From DASRJG01 sp032124015 (lineage in GTDB: Bacteria > Acidobacteriota > Polarisedimenticolia > Polarisedimenticolales > DASRJG01): a stretch of DNA of 16,476 bases. Numbering within the stretch: the first letter of the stretch is position 1; every line of letters starts with the position of its first letter. The notes below the pieces were generated by a model. The model was given only the letters and a program-made list of their open reading frames with translations. It made no database searches and was not told the DNA's origin. Positions 1 through 6,971 of this stretch are shown piece after piece. The stretch is taken from the NCBI GenBank assembly GCA_032124015.1, contig JAQBEH010000081.1, positions 1 through 16,476 on the forward strand, read 5' to 3'. The translations under genes were made by a program, and so were the position numbers.

Positions 1-197
1 ATCGTGCCGCCGGTCATCTTGATGTTGCAGATCGCCGTCTGGATCTTGCAGTAAGGATCGCCAAGCGTCCCCGTTCCGACCCCCGCGCAAGCGTCGACCC
101 ACACGGTCGTCTGCGCTCGCGCAGGGAAGAACGCGACGAGCATTAATGCCAGCAAGAGTGACAGAAACGGGACCCGGCAGGACGAGTCAGTCCGCAT
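1..197 (-). CDS. Secreted protein, N-terminal fragment (possible beta-helix type)
   Basis: This gene runs off the left edge; only the first 65 codons are visible. The ATG at 197 follows a GGAGAGG ribosome binding site. The product begins with a Sec signal peptide: a short polar N-terminus, a leucine-rich core at about residues 11-24, and a likely cut after ARA (residue 28). The mature part starts QTTVWVDACAGVGTGTLGDP, followed by YCKIQTAI. The pattern of VWVD, then GTGT.GDPYC, then IQ.AI is typical of the first strand of secreted right-handed parallel beta-helix (pectin-lyase-like) proteins of bacterial surfaces. The family assignment is inference from this short stretch. The secreted nature is seen directly. 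The function is unknown. Confidence 0.7.
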   Translation of the reverse strand, partial: MRTDSSCRVPFLSLLLALMLVAFFPARAQTTVWVDACAGVGTGTLGDPYCKIQTAICNIKMTGGT

Positions 198-258
198 TCG
201 CCTCTCCGTGGGGACGGGAATCCCCAAATGTCGGAATTACAAGAACGCACACCCGCGC

Positions 259-280
259 GAGACCTATACGGCGAGGTCTC
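259..280. repeat. Short inverted repeat over a promoter -10
   Basis: GAGACCT (259-265) and AGGTCTC (274-280) are a perfect 7-bp inverted repeat with an 8-nt spacer. It overlaps the -10 of the putative promoter at 263-291. No T-run follows on either strand, so it is not a normal intrinsic terminator. It could be an operator, or a weak hairpin at the 3' end of the gene at 316-2904. It may also be chance. Confidence 0.3.
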
Positions 281-291
281 CCCGTCAGCAA
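263..291 (-). promoter_or_regulatory. Putative sigma70-type promoter for the left-edge secreted protein
   Basis: Read on the minus strand, TTGCTG (291-286) and TATAGG (268-263) are separated by 17 bp. The -10 matches four of six consensus bases; the -35 matches only three. It lies about 60 nt upstream of the ATG at 197. Confidence 0.4.
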
Positions 292-315
292 GGCGTATGG
301 CTGTTGTGGAGCCCC

Positions 316-2904
316 CTACGGATTGGGTGGCTGTTGCTCCTTGCGAAGGAGGGCGTCGGCCTCCAATCTCATCGCTGGATCCACGAAGAACGAGGTGGCC
401 CGGGTCGCTTTGGGGATCTCTTTGCGGCGAATCCACCCTCGAATCAACCCAAGTCGAAGGGAATCCGGGCTGTCGGGAGTCCGGATGAGCGGTGCGAGGT
501 CCGTCATGGGGTCACCGCGATCCCCTTGGAGCATGCTCATGTTCGCTTTCTCGGTCTCGAGATGGAGAGATTTTGGCGCCGCGAACTCGACGAGGCCGTT
601 GTCGTCCGTGTTTGCCGTGACCCCGCGGACGAGTTCGGTGATGGCCTCTCCCCCGGACTGGAGCAACACGGCCAGGTCGGTGGCGCTGCGAATGTCGACT
701 CGAGCCATCTCGGCCCGGATCCAAAGCGGGGCCATCCGTGGTTCGAGTGCAGCGGTGTCGAGCACCAGAGGCCGGTCCGAACCGATGACGATCAAATCGC
801 TGATTCCGCACGTTCCGAAGATCAGAGTGTGCGGGAAGGCGCGGTGGAACCCGGCCAGGATGGATCTCAGGTCTTCCGGAGTCAGGGAGTAGGTCTGGAT
901 CCACTGTCCGAAGACCCCTCCCGGGCGCAGCCGAGACCGGCCGATCTGGAAGAACTCGTCGGTGAACAGATTCGAGGCGACGGTCATCCATGGGTTCGAC
1001 GGCTCGGAAATAATGACGTCGTAGTCCATCGGATTGAGTTGCAGTTCGTTGCGTGCATCGTTGATGGAGAGCGTCACCCGCGGGTCGTCGAGCACGTTGT
1101 GGTTGAAGGGTCCAAAAAGGCGCGCGGCTTCGACCATCGCCTCCTCGACTTCGACCACGCGGATGTGTTCGACCGGATGGGTCGCTGCTGAGCCGACTGT
1201 GATGCCGCTCCCGAGGCCGATGACCAGAACATCTTGAGGCGCGACGTGGAATAGAAGGGGAATCTGTCCCAACATGATCTGAGTCTCGATGTCGCCATCG
1301 GACGACGCGTCGGTCTTCCCGTTGACAGTGACGTACTGCTCCGTCGGACTGGGCTGATATCCGACCACGACCGTCGCGGTCAAGCCGTCGCGCGCGTACA
1401 GGATGTGGTTGCTCTCGCGCACGTTCTCAATGAATCCTGTCCAACCTTCCTTTCCTTCGGCGTTGTAGACGTACATGTAGACGCCGCTGTTCATCAGCAG
1501 GACATCCCACTGAGGGCGCATCGCGACGCAAAGGAGCGCCCCGCCGACGCAAGCCGCGGCGAGCGATCCACGGAGGCGAGACGAGCCGATTGTCGCGCCT
1601 GGGAAGAGCGCCGCGCCCAAAAGGAGTTGGAGCGCGGCCACCGCGACCAGCGTCGCGCCGACGCCCATCAGCGGTATTAACAGGAAACCCCCGGCAGCCG
1701 CGCCGACGATCGTTCCCGCCGTGTTGGCGGCGTAGATCCGCCCGACCGAAGTCGCGACCATGCGCCGCGCTCCACCCGTGGCCTCGAGGACGAGGGGGAA
1801 AACCCAACCGAGAGCGTAGGTCGTCGGGAACATCACCAAGAGGGCGAGTCCCACTTGCGCGAGCCACCAGCCTTCCGGCGACGGGCTGAGTCGGTAGTAG
1901 ATCTCGGCGGAGAGGCGGGGAAGGCTCTGCATCGCATAGGCGGCCACGAACGACAGCAGGCCGGCGGCGGCCAGGACGACGGCGAGCGCCGCGCGCGCGT
2001 CGGCCCCCCGACGGCGTTCCAGAAAGCGCGAGGCGCTGGCCGCCCCGGATGCAAGGCCGAGGAGGAACGCGGTCAGCATCGAGGCGTAGGCGTAAACCGA
2101 GCTCCCGAGCACCAGGGCCGCACCGCGGGTCCAGGCCACCTCCAGCACCATGGCCGCGAATCCCGACGCGGCGAACGCGAGAATGAGCCCCCGCGACGGG
2201 TGATCAACCGCAGGGTCCTCGTTTTGAGCTTCGACGGTCGGGCGTCGAACCTCGCCGAACCGTTGGCCGGCGACGCAGGCGACAATCCCCACAAGGACGT
2301 TCAGCGTGATGTTGGCGATGAGGGTGCGTTTCATGCCGAACGCCGGCAATGCATAAAACGCGCAGGTGGCCGTTCCCACGACCGCCCCAAAGGTGTTGAC
2401 CGCGTAAAGGGCCCCGACGCCGCCTCCGAGGCTGCGTGTGGACCGCGTCACGACGCGGGAGAGGACGGGAAGGGTCGCTCCCATCAGGGTCGTCGCGGGG
2501 AGAACAAGAATAGCGATTGCGACGAACTTCAGGAGTCCCAGCAACGCGAAGTGGCGGTCGGCGCCGAGCCTCCATGCCAAGTCCAGGAACGGAGTCAGGC
2601 GATCGAGTAGCCAGGGAATCAACGCCGCGTAGGCGGCGATTCCGAGCTCGAGTTTCCCGTAGGTGGTGAGTGGTTCGTCCAGCCAATCGTCGGCGCGCCG
2701 GCCGGCCCAGTAGGCGCCCAGCGCCAAGCCACCCATGAACGTCGAGAGTACGGCGCTCGAAGCGTAGGCGGTTGCTCCGAAAATCAGAGTGAATTGCCGA
2801 AGCCAGATGACTTGGTAGACCAGGCCGGCGAAACCGGAGACGAAAAACAGAAGGATCGCTGGGATCGAGGCCGTACTACCAGGCTTCCGCACGTCCACTT
2901 CCAA
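316..2904 (-). CDS. Polytopic membrane protein fused to a spermidine-synthase-like domain
   Basis: The protein has up to 862 residues in two parts. Residues 14 to about 480 form roughly 13 membrane segments. They contain an internal repeat: GFAGLVYQVIWLR near residue 25 resembles GFAAMVLEVAWTR in the second half, and ALYAVNTFGAVVG resembles RIYAANTAGTIVG. Residues from about 510 form a Rossmann-type aminopropyltransferase/methyltransferase domain, with a nucleotide-binding loop GLGSGIT (563-569), acidic VVEVEE (583-588), NDAR (615-618) and SEPSNPW (633-639). In true spermidine synthases the last site carries catalytic aspartates; here SEPSNPW replaces them. This is usual in 'fused MFS/spermidine synthase' proteins, so polyamine synthesis is unlikely and the substrate is unknown. 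The frame opens with TTG at 2904 just after a TAG. GTG at 2898 or 2892 could be the real start. An intrinsic terminator ends 16 nt upstream. Confidence 0.85.
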   Translation of the reverse strand: MEVDVRKPGSTASIPAILLFFVSGFAGLVYQVIWLRQFTLIFGATAYASSAVLSTFMGGLALGAYWAGRRADDWLDEPLTTYGKLELGIAAYAALIPWLLDRLTPFLDLAWRLGADRHFALLGLLKFVAIAILVLPATTLMGATLPVLSRVVTRSTRSLGGGVGALYAVNTFGAVVGTATCAFYALPAFGMKRTLIANITLNVLVGIVACVAGQRFGEVRRPTVEAQNEDPAVDHPSRGLILAFAASGFAAMVLEVAWTRGAALVLGSSVYAYASMLTAFLLGLASGAASASRFLERRRGADARAALAVVLAAAGLLSFVAAYAMQSLPRLSAEIYYRLSPSPEGWWLAQVGLALLVMFPTTYALGWVFPLVLEATGGARRMVATSVGRIYAANTAGTIVGAAAGGFLLIPLMGVGATLVAVAALQLLLGAALFPGATIGSSRLRGSLAAACVGGALLCVAMRPQWDVLLMNSGVYMYVYNAEGKEGWTGFIENVRESNHILYARDGLTATVVVGYQPSPTEQYVTVNGKTDASSDGDIETQIMLGQIPLLFHVAPQDVLVIGLGSGITVGSAATHPVEHIRVVEVEEAMVEAARLFGPFNHNVLDDPRVTLSINDARNELQLNPMDYDVIISEPSNPWMTVASNLFTDEFFQIGRSRLRPGGVFGQWIQTYSLTPEDLRSILAGFHRAFPHTLIFGTCGISDLIVIGSDRPLVLDTAALEPRMAPLWIRAEMARVDIRSATDLAVLLQSGGEAITELVRGVTANTDDNGLVEFAAPKSLHLETEKANMSMLQGDRGDPMTDLAPLIRTPDSPDSLRLGLIRGWIRRKEIPKATRATSFFVDPAMRLEADALLRKEQQPPNP

Positions 2905-2920
2905 CTAGCCTTGGTCGCCC

Positions 2921-2954
2921 AAAAAAAGAAACGCCATCGCGATCGCGATGGCGT
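2921..2954 (-). terminator. Rho-independent terminator of the small secreted protein gene
   Basis: A perfect palindrome at 2931-2954 (ACGCCATCGC, GATC loop, GCGATGGCGT) is followed on the minus strand by TTTCTTTTTT (2930-2921). A GC-rich stem of at least 10 bp with a T-run is textbook. It lies 28 nt past the stop codon of the gene at 2983-3435 and just before the start of the next gene. Confidence 0.9.
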
Positions 2955-2982
2955 CTCCAGGAACGTTCGGAAAAAGAATAGC

Positions 2983-3435
2983 CTAGATGGGTTCGCTCGG
3001 CGACTTGTCCTTCTTCTTATGCTTCTTGCCCTTCGCCTTGCCCTTGCCGTCCTCGTCGAACGGGTTGATCGCGACAGGGTCTCCGATCTTCGCTGACGCG
3101 CCGATCTGGCCACCGAAGCTCGCCATGAACGTGTTCAACTGCGACTCGGTGATGAGCTCCGACGGACGCTCCGTCGTCACTGCCACCCCAAGCGCATTCG
3201 AAATCGACGTCATGTCGCCTTCCGTGAGGCTCTTTCCAAGAGCGAGCTCAGGCAGGTTGAACCCAGCACCACGGAGACTGGCTTCGGCCGAAGCCGCATC
3301 CGCGGACACGAGGTGCTTCGCCTGCGCGAGCTCCGTGTAGAAATGGCCCACAGTTACGTTTGCGGCGAAGGCCGGAGCCACCACCGTACTGACTGCAAGC
3401 ACCACGATCATGCCCAACCGATTGACTCTCATCAT
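2983..3435 (-). CDS. Small secreted protein of unknown function with lysine-rich tail
   Basis: The protein has 150 residues. The start at 3435 is chosen because GGGGAGG sits 8 nt upstream and the protein then opens directly with a signal peptide (MMRVNRLGMIVVLAVSTVVA, cut likely after AFA at 24). The reading frame stays open further upstream, but that extension covers the putative promoter at 3500-3527. The mature part has an alpha-helical look, with HFYTELAQAKHLVSADAASA then a segment GFNLPELALGKSLTEGD. It ends in a tail of alternating K and G then K/H (131-144: KGKAKGKKHKKKDK), which could bind nucleic acid, anionic polymer or membrane. I do not recognise the family. The gene is monocistronic: two putative promoters lie upstream and a strong terminator downstream, which suggests separate control and perhaps high expression. 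Confidence 0.75.
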   Translation of the reverse strand: MMRVNRLGMIVVLAVSTVVAPAFAANVTVGHFYTELAQAKHLVSADAASAEASLRGAGFNLPELALGKSLTEGDMTSISNALGVAVTTERPSELITESQLNTFMASFGGQIGASAKIGDPVAINPFDEDGKGKAKGKKHKKKDKSPSEPI

Positions 3436-3499
3436 CGAAATGACCTCCCCGCTCCGGGATCTCCTGAAATTCATTTTCCTACGACCGAAAAGTTCTTTA

Positions 3500-3527
3500 C
3501 TTATACGGTCAATCACAAACTCGTCAA
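3500..3527 (-). promoter_or_regulatory. Sigma70-type promoter, proximal, for the small secreted protein
   Basis: On the minus strand TTGACG (3527-3522), a 16-bp spacer and TATAAG (3505-3500) match five of six bases in both boxes. Predicted transcription starts near 3493, giving a leader of about 58 nt before the ATG at 3435. The surrounding DNA is clearly AT-richer than the genes around it. Confidence 0.65.
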
Positions 3528-3540
3528 GCCAATTCTAAAA

Positions 3541-3621
3541 CGCACCAGCCGTTTCCGATTTCGGTTCTTTGCCCGGCTTTCGCCATCTGCAACCCCCCCA
3601 AAACTATCGAATTCCCGTGCG
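3541..3621 (-). other. Candidate structured leader RNA between two promoters
   Basis: In the leader made from the distal promoter, CGCAC (3621-3617) can pair with GTGCG (3545-3541). These enclose a GNRA-capped hairpin GGC-GAAA-GCC (3584-3575) and a second hairpin CCG-AAAT-CGG (3564-3555), and TTTT follows directly. A closed outer stem with two inner hairpins is suggestive of a structured RNA. The outer stem is only 5 bp and I cannot assign a known family. Confidence 0.25.
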
Positions 3622-3628
3622 CCCACTT

Positions 3629-3657
3629 CCTATACGTTGAACTCTCCGTGCGGTCAA
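3629..3657 (-). promoter_or_regulatory. Sigma70-type promoter, distal, for the small secreted protein
   Basis: On the minus strand TTGACC (3657-3652), a 17-bp spacer and TATAGG (3634-3629). It starts just after the stop codon of the cyclophilin-like gene. It would give a leader of about 187 nt before the ATG at 3435, including the possible structured element at 3541-3621. Confidence 0.5.
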
Positions 3658-3668
3658 GGAAACACCTG

Positions 3669-4634
3669 TCAAAGGTTGGACTCCGTCGGGGGGACCGCCG
3701 GGGACGTTTTTTCCTGAATAATCACGTGAATCGTATGGATGTCCTTTGAGGGCCTGTACTTCGGCCGGTCGGACGTCTGGACATTCGAGATCTTGCGGAC
3801 GATATCAAGGCCGTCGATGACCTGGCCAAGCACCGTGAATTGGCCAATCCAGCCCGGTTCAGGCCGAAGAGAGATGACGAATTGGGTACTGTTGGCCGGG
3901 GGGGCGAGCCCGGCCGGCTTCATGACGACGGACCCCGCCACGATCGGGATCGCCGCGAGCTCCGCCGGGTAGAGGATCGGCGGCGGACCGCCACCTGTTC
4001 CCGTAGGGTCGCCGCCGCCGACGAGCTGATCGCCGCGAGCTTCGTGGAGCACAAGGCCGTCATAAAAGCCCGCGTTGGCCAAGTCTACGAAGGTCTTCAC
4101 GGCGATCGGTGCCGTCCGCTTGTAGAGATCTATGACGAATGCGCCAAGTTCGGTTTCGACCCGGGCCGTGTAGTCCTTGGAGGGATCGAACTGGGGAATG
4201 ACGTTGACCACGATTTCGGCCGACGAGACGCCGTCCGCGGACCAGCGGATCGAGTACTTACCCTTCGTTCGGAGCTGCGGGTACATTTGAGAGAGATCCA
4301 CGGCCGCGCCGTAAAATGCGCTGGGCGACAGTTTCGTGGGACGCGACGGCTCTTGGGCCTGCGGCTTGGCTTGGGGTGTAAGACGCTTGCCCTCTGGGTC
4401 CGCGACGAGAAACGAGCCGAAAAGCGAGCTCTTGACGGGGTTTGCGACCTCCGATGTCCCATCGTTTGAAATCGTGACCCTCACGGTCATGGGATCGCCG
4501 ACGTAATAGAATTGCCGCTGCAGTTCCATCACCGCCCTCACGCTCCCCGACTCAGGTTTCGCGGGTGGGGAGGCTGCCTGGGCGGCGAGCACCCCGAGCG
4601 CGAGCATGATCACGACGGCTGAGATCCGACGCAT
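3669..4634 (-). CDS. Secreted cyclophilin-like protein with N-terminal Ig-like domain
   Basis: The protein has 321 residues. ATG at 4634 is preceded by AAAGGAG at 5 nt, and a signal peptide follows (cut near residue 20-21, AQA-A). Residues 30-146 look like a beta-sandwich domain (YYVGDPMTVRVTISNDGT), similar in style to BsuPI-like or other Ig-type extracytoplasmic domains. Residues 157-285 are a cyclophilin-type peptidyl-prolyl isomerase domain: TELGAFVIDLY, APIAVKTFVDLANAGFYDG, GGGDPTGTGGG and GQFTVLGQVIDGLDIV. Against human CypA the catalytic Arg55 position is Glu (198), Phe60 is Gln (203), Gln63 is Gly (206) and Phe113 is Val (253); Trp121 is kept (262). The fold is clear, but catalysis is doubtful and a binding role in the envelope is more likely. 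It is the last gene of the lapAB-comF unit, 40 nt after comF. Confidence 0.85.
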   Translation of the reverse strand: MRRISAVVIMLALGVLAAQAASPPAKPESGSVRAVMELQRQFYYVGDPMTVRVTISNDGTSEVANPVKSSLFGSFLVADPEGKRLTPQAKPQAQEPSRPTKLSPSAFYGAAVDLSQMYPQLRTKGKYSIRWSADGVSSAEIVVNVIPQFDPSKDYTARVETELGAFVIDLYKRTAPIAVKTFVDLANAGFYDGLVLHEARGDQLVGGGDPTGTGGGPPPILYPAELAAIPIVAGSVVMKPAGLAPPANSTQFVISLRPEPGWIGQFTVLGQVIDGLDIVRKISNVQTSDRPKYRPSKDIHTIHVIIQEKTSPAVPPTESNL

Positions 4635-4674
4635 GGAGGCTCCTTTCCTGCGGGGGTTCGACGCGAAACCGCGA

Positions 4675-5481
4675 TTATAGGCTTCCATTCGGCGAGCGGT
4701 CAAAGCCGGATGAGAGTGACGGCGTTCGCGCCCAGACGGCCACACGGATCTCCGCGGCTCCGGCGGCCCGAAGCGCCGCAGCACAGGCCGCTGCCGTTGC
4801 GCCGGTGGTGAGGACGTCGTCCACGAGGAGGATCTTCTCGCCGGGGACCCTTCGCCCCGTGGCAATGCCCCGGCCGGCCCCCATCCATCGCGCGCCCTCC
4901 TTGAGCCCCTTCACCGCAGGTCCCCCGAGCCCCCGTTTTCGAAGCACTCCGTCGAAGAGGGGATGGCCCGTCGCTCGTGCCAGCTCGCGGGCGAGTTCTC
5001 TCGCGGGGTTGAAGCCGCGTCGCCAGCGCGCTGGAAGAGCCGACGGGACCGGAACGATCCCATCGATTCCGTCGGCCAGCCGTGAGAGGAACACGGCCGC
5101 GGCGAGCTGTCCGGCCAGCGGGCGGAGAACCTCGGGCCGGTGGCCGCTTTTCGCGCGTAACAAGAACCGCCTCGCGTTGGCGTCGTAGTCCACGGCGGCA
5201 ACCGCCCGGTCGAAGGGCAACGGCCGGATCGCGCATCGCGCGCAGCAGCCGCCGGCGGGACCGCCATCGGCCGTACCGTCGGGAAGCCGTAACGCGCAAC
5301 GGTGGCAACGCGGATGAGGGCCATGGGCGAGTGAAGTCCAGCAGGCCATGCACGCGCCGACGAGTTGAACGCGCGGGAGCGGTCGCTCGCATGCGAAGCA
5401 GGCAGACGGGAGCAGGTGGACCGCGGCTCCACCGAGCCAGCGTGCCGCCCGCCGCGCGAGCGCCCGGGGGAAGGTCGTCAT
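4675..5481 (-). CDS. comF: ComF family protein (phosphoribosyltransferase-like)
   Basis: The protein has 268 residues, usual for the family. The N-terminus carries zinc-binding cysteine pairs: C28/C31 with C44/C47, then C59/C62 with C79 or C80 and C83. The C-terminal half is a type I phosphoribosyltransferase fold with the PRPP loop ILLVDDVLTTGAT at 217-229, including D221 and D222. The segment PVPSALPARWRRGFNPARELA is the conserved mid-protein motif. In naturally competent bacteria ComF works in the cytoplasm with ComFA and DprA in DNA uptake and processing. In many non-competent species its role is unknown. No other competence gene is visible here. It starts 48 nt after the lapAB fusion and is probably co-transcribed with it. 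Confidence 0.9.
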   Translation of the reverse strand: MTTFPRALARRAARWLGGAAVHLLPSACFACERPLPRVQLVGACMACWTSLAHGPHPRCHRCALRLPDGTADGGPAGGCCARCAIRPLPFDRAVAAVDYDANARRFLLRAKSGHRPEVLRPLAGQLAAAVFLSRLADGIDGIVPVPSALPARWRRGFNPARELARELARATGHPLFDGVLRKRGLGGPAVKGLKEGARWMGAGRGIATGRRVPGEKILLVDDVLTTGATAAACAAALRAAGAAEIRVAVWARTPSLSSGFDRSPNGSL

Positions 5482-5529
5482 CGGACCGCCGTTGAGGAGG
5501 GAGCCGGGGACCCTGCGGGGGGACGGGTG

Positions 5530-6894
5530 TCACACCCTCGCGGTGTAAATCGGCGCGGGCGCGAGTCCTAGATCGTCCAAGGAGATCTCTTCACGGAAGT
5601 CGACCTCGATCGCGTTCCATTCGCCGCAGTGTCCGCAGCGGGCAGCCCATTCCGCGCGGGTTTGCTTGCACGCGAGACAACGGAAATCGAGCTGCACGAG
5701 TTCCATCTCCTTGATGACCTTTCGGTACTCCGTCGCAGCATCTCGGTGATTGCGGCGCCTCTCGTGAATGCGGCCGAGGAGGTAGTGCAGCGTCGGCGCG
5801 TAGGATGCGCGCCCGTCCAGCGATTGCAGGACCGCGAGTGCGTCGTCGAGCATCTCCAGTCGGAAGAAAAGTTTCCCGAGGTAGAAGCGAGGAAGCGTGT
5901 CCTTGCGAGCACGCGCGATACAGCGTTTCAGCGCCTCGATCGCCGCGAGCGGCTGCTCCAGGGCCAAGAAATGCTCTTCGAGAAACGTCAGGAATATCGG
6001 GGAACCGGTGGTCTCGAAGCCCTGGTACCAGGCGTCGACGGCCTCGTCCGGTAGTCCTTGCGCGCGCAACGCGTCGCCCAATCGTACATGGGCCGGAACG
6101 AAGCGGGTGTCGTCCCGGATCAGCTTGCGCAGCGCGTGGGTCGCGTCCTTGGCTTTCCCCGCGGCGAGAAGGTCTCCCGCGATCTCGTAGCGAATGCCCA
6201 ACCCGAACCGGGAGTCGGACCGATCGCGCGGATTGAGTTGCTTCTCAACGCGATGGTGGGCCGACAGGGCCTTGGCCCAATTGCGCTCTTTCATGTGAAG
6301 CCATCGCAGTTTGCGCCAGGCGGAGAGGGAATCTCGCTTGAGCCCGATGATGCGCCCGAGGACGTTTCGCGCGTGCTCCAGGTCGCCCTTGGCTTCGTAA
6401 TCTTCCACGAGCGCGTAAAGCGGCCGCGGGTCGTTGTCTTTCAGATGGTGGGCCTTGCGGTGGCACTCGATCGCGTCGTCATAGCGTTCCTGAATGCGCA
6501 TGACTTCGCCGAGTTTCAGGAGCGTGTTGAAGTGGCGACTGTCCCGCTCGAGCACCGCGCGAAAGTGTCTCAAGGCTTCATCATCGCGGCCTTCGAGTAC
6601 TGCGGACAACCCGCGCCCGTACTCCTCCTCGATCTCTTCGTTCTTGCGGCTCGCCTTCCGGAGCCGCCACCCATCCATCATTTTCGACGCCTCGCTCGTG
6701 AGTCCGGCAAGGAGGGTGATCGTGACGCCCGCGACGAGGAAGAGGATGAGCGTGAGACCTAACGGGAGGTCGACGTCGCCCCAAAAATGGAACGTGTGCG
6801 CGATGAGGACCGCACGGTTCGCGACGAACAGCGTGATCATCGCGTATGCGACGCCCATGGCGAGCAAGACGTAGAGAAAGGTGCGAAGTTTCAT
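5530..6894 (-). CDS. lapB: LapA-LapB fusion: membrane-anchored TPR protein with rubredoxin-type zinc knuckle
   Basis: The protein has 454 residues. It begins like LapA (DUF1049): a membrane segment at about 5-24, a short loop, then PLGLTLILFLVAGV and a second membrane segment at about 43-65, then a basic-acidic coiled stretch (78-92). From about 92 to 400 there are tandem tetratricopeptide repeats, such as EALRHFRAVLERDSRHFNTL and YDDAIECHRKAHHL. The C-terminus has two CxxC pairs (C406/C409 and C420/C423), the LapB rubredoxin-like metal site that packs on the TPRs. In E. coli LapA and LapB are separate adjacent genes, and LapB (YciM) controls lipopolysaccharide synthesis through FtsH and LpxC. 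Here both modules are in one chain, so the role is inferred to be envelope lipid homeostasis. A promoter lies just upstream at 6935-6963. Confidence 0.85.
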   Translation of the reverse strand: MKLRTFLYVLLAMGVAYAMITLFVANRAVLIAHTFHFWGDVDLPLGLTLILFLVAGVTITLLAGLTSEASKMMDGWRLRKASRKNEEIEEEYGRGLSAVLEGRDDEALRHFRAVLERDSRHFNTLLKLGEVMRIQERYDDAIECHRKAHHLKDNDPRPLYALVEDYEAKGDLEHARNVLGRIIGLKRDSLSAWRKLRWLHMKERNWAKALSAHHRVEKQLNPRDRSDSRFGLGIRYEIAGDLLAAGKAKDATHALRKLIRDDTRFVPAHVRLGDALRAQGLPDEAVDAWYQGFETTGSPIFLTFLEEHFLALEQPLAAIEALKRCIARARKDTLPRFYLGKLFFRLEMLDDALAVLQSLDGRASYAPTLHYLLGRIHERRRNHRDAATEYRKVIKEMELVQLDFRCLACKQTRAEWAARCGHCGEWNAIEVDFREEISLDDLGLAPAPIYTARV

Positions 6895-6934
6895 CGACGA
6901 TCCCGGCAGGAGCGCGCTGCGCGTTGGAGTGTTG

Positions 6935-6963
6935 AGGTTAGTTCAGCGCCACGGGAGCGTCAA
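6935..6963 (-). promoter_or_regulatory. Putative promoter for lapAB-comF-cyclophilin unit
   Basis: On the minus strand TTGACG (6963-6958), a 17-bp spacer and TAACCT (6940-6935). The -35 is strong and the -10 weak. It lies in the 77-nt gap after rlmH and would start transcription about 34 nt before the ATG at 6894. Confidence 0.45.
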
Positions 6964-6971
6964 GCGCGCGA

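Noticed and set aside
208..1191. Long plus-strand open frames opposite the membrane/spermidine-synthase-like gene (also 1855-2610)
   Set aside because: They are antisense shadows in high-GC coding DNA. They are rich in R, G and E with no domain pattern, and the minus-strand gene has clear motifs across the same bases.
3541..3621. c-di-GMP-I (GEMM) riboswitch
   Set aside because: Only the GAAA-capped hairpin and a GGGCAAAG stretch look similar; the GGGACGCAAAGCC core and the second hairpin receptor are missing. It is kept only as an unassigned leader candidate.
3685..3714. G/C-rich stretch followed by a T-run on the plus strand
   Set aside because: The stem does not pair well, it lies in the coding end of the cyclophilin-like gene, and no plus-strand gene precedes it.
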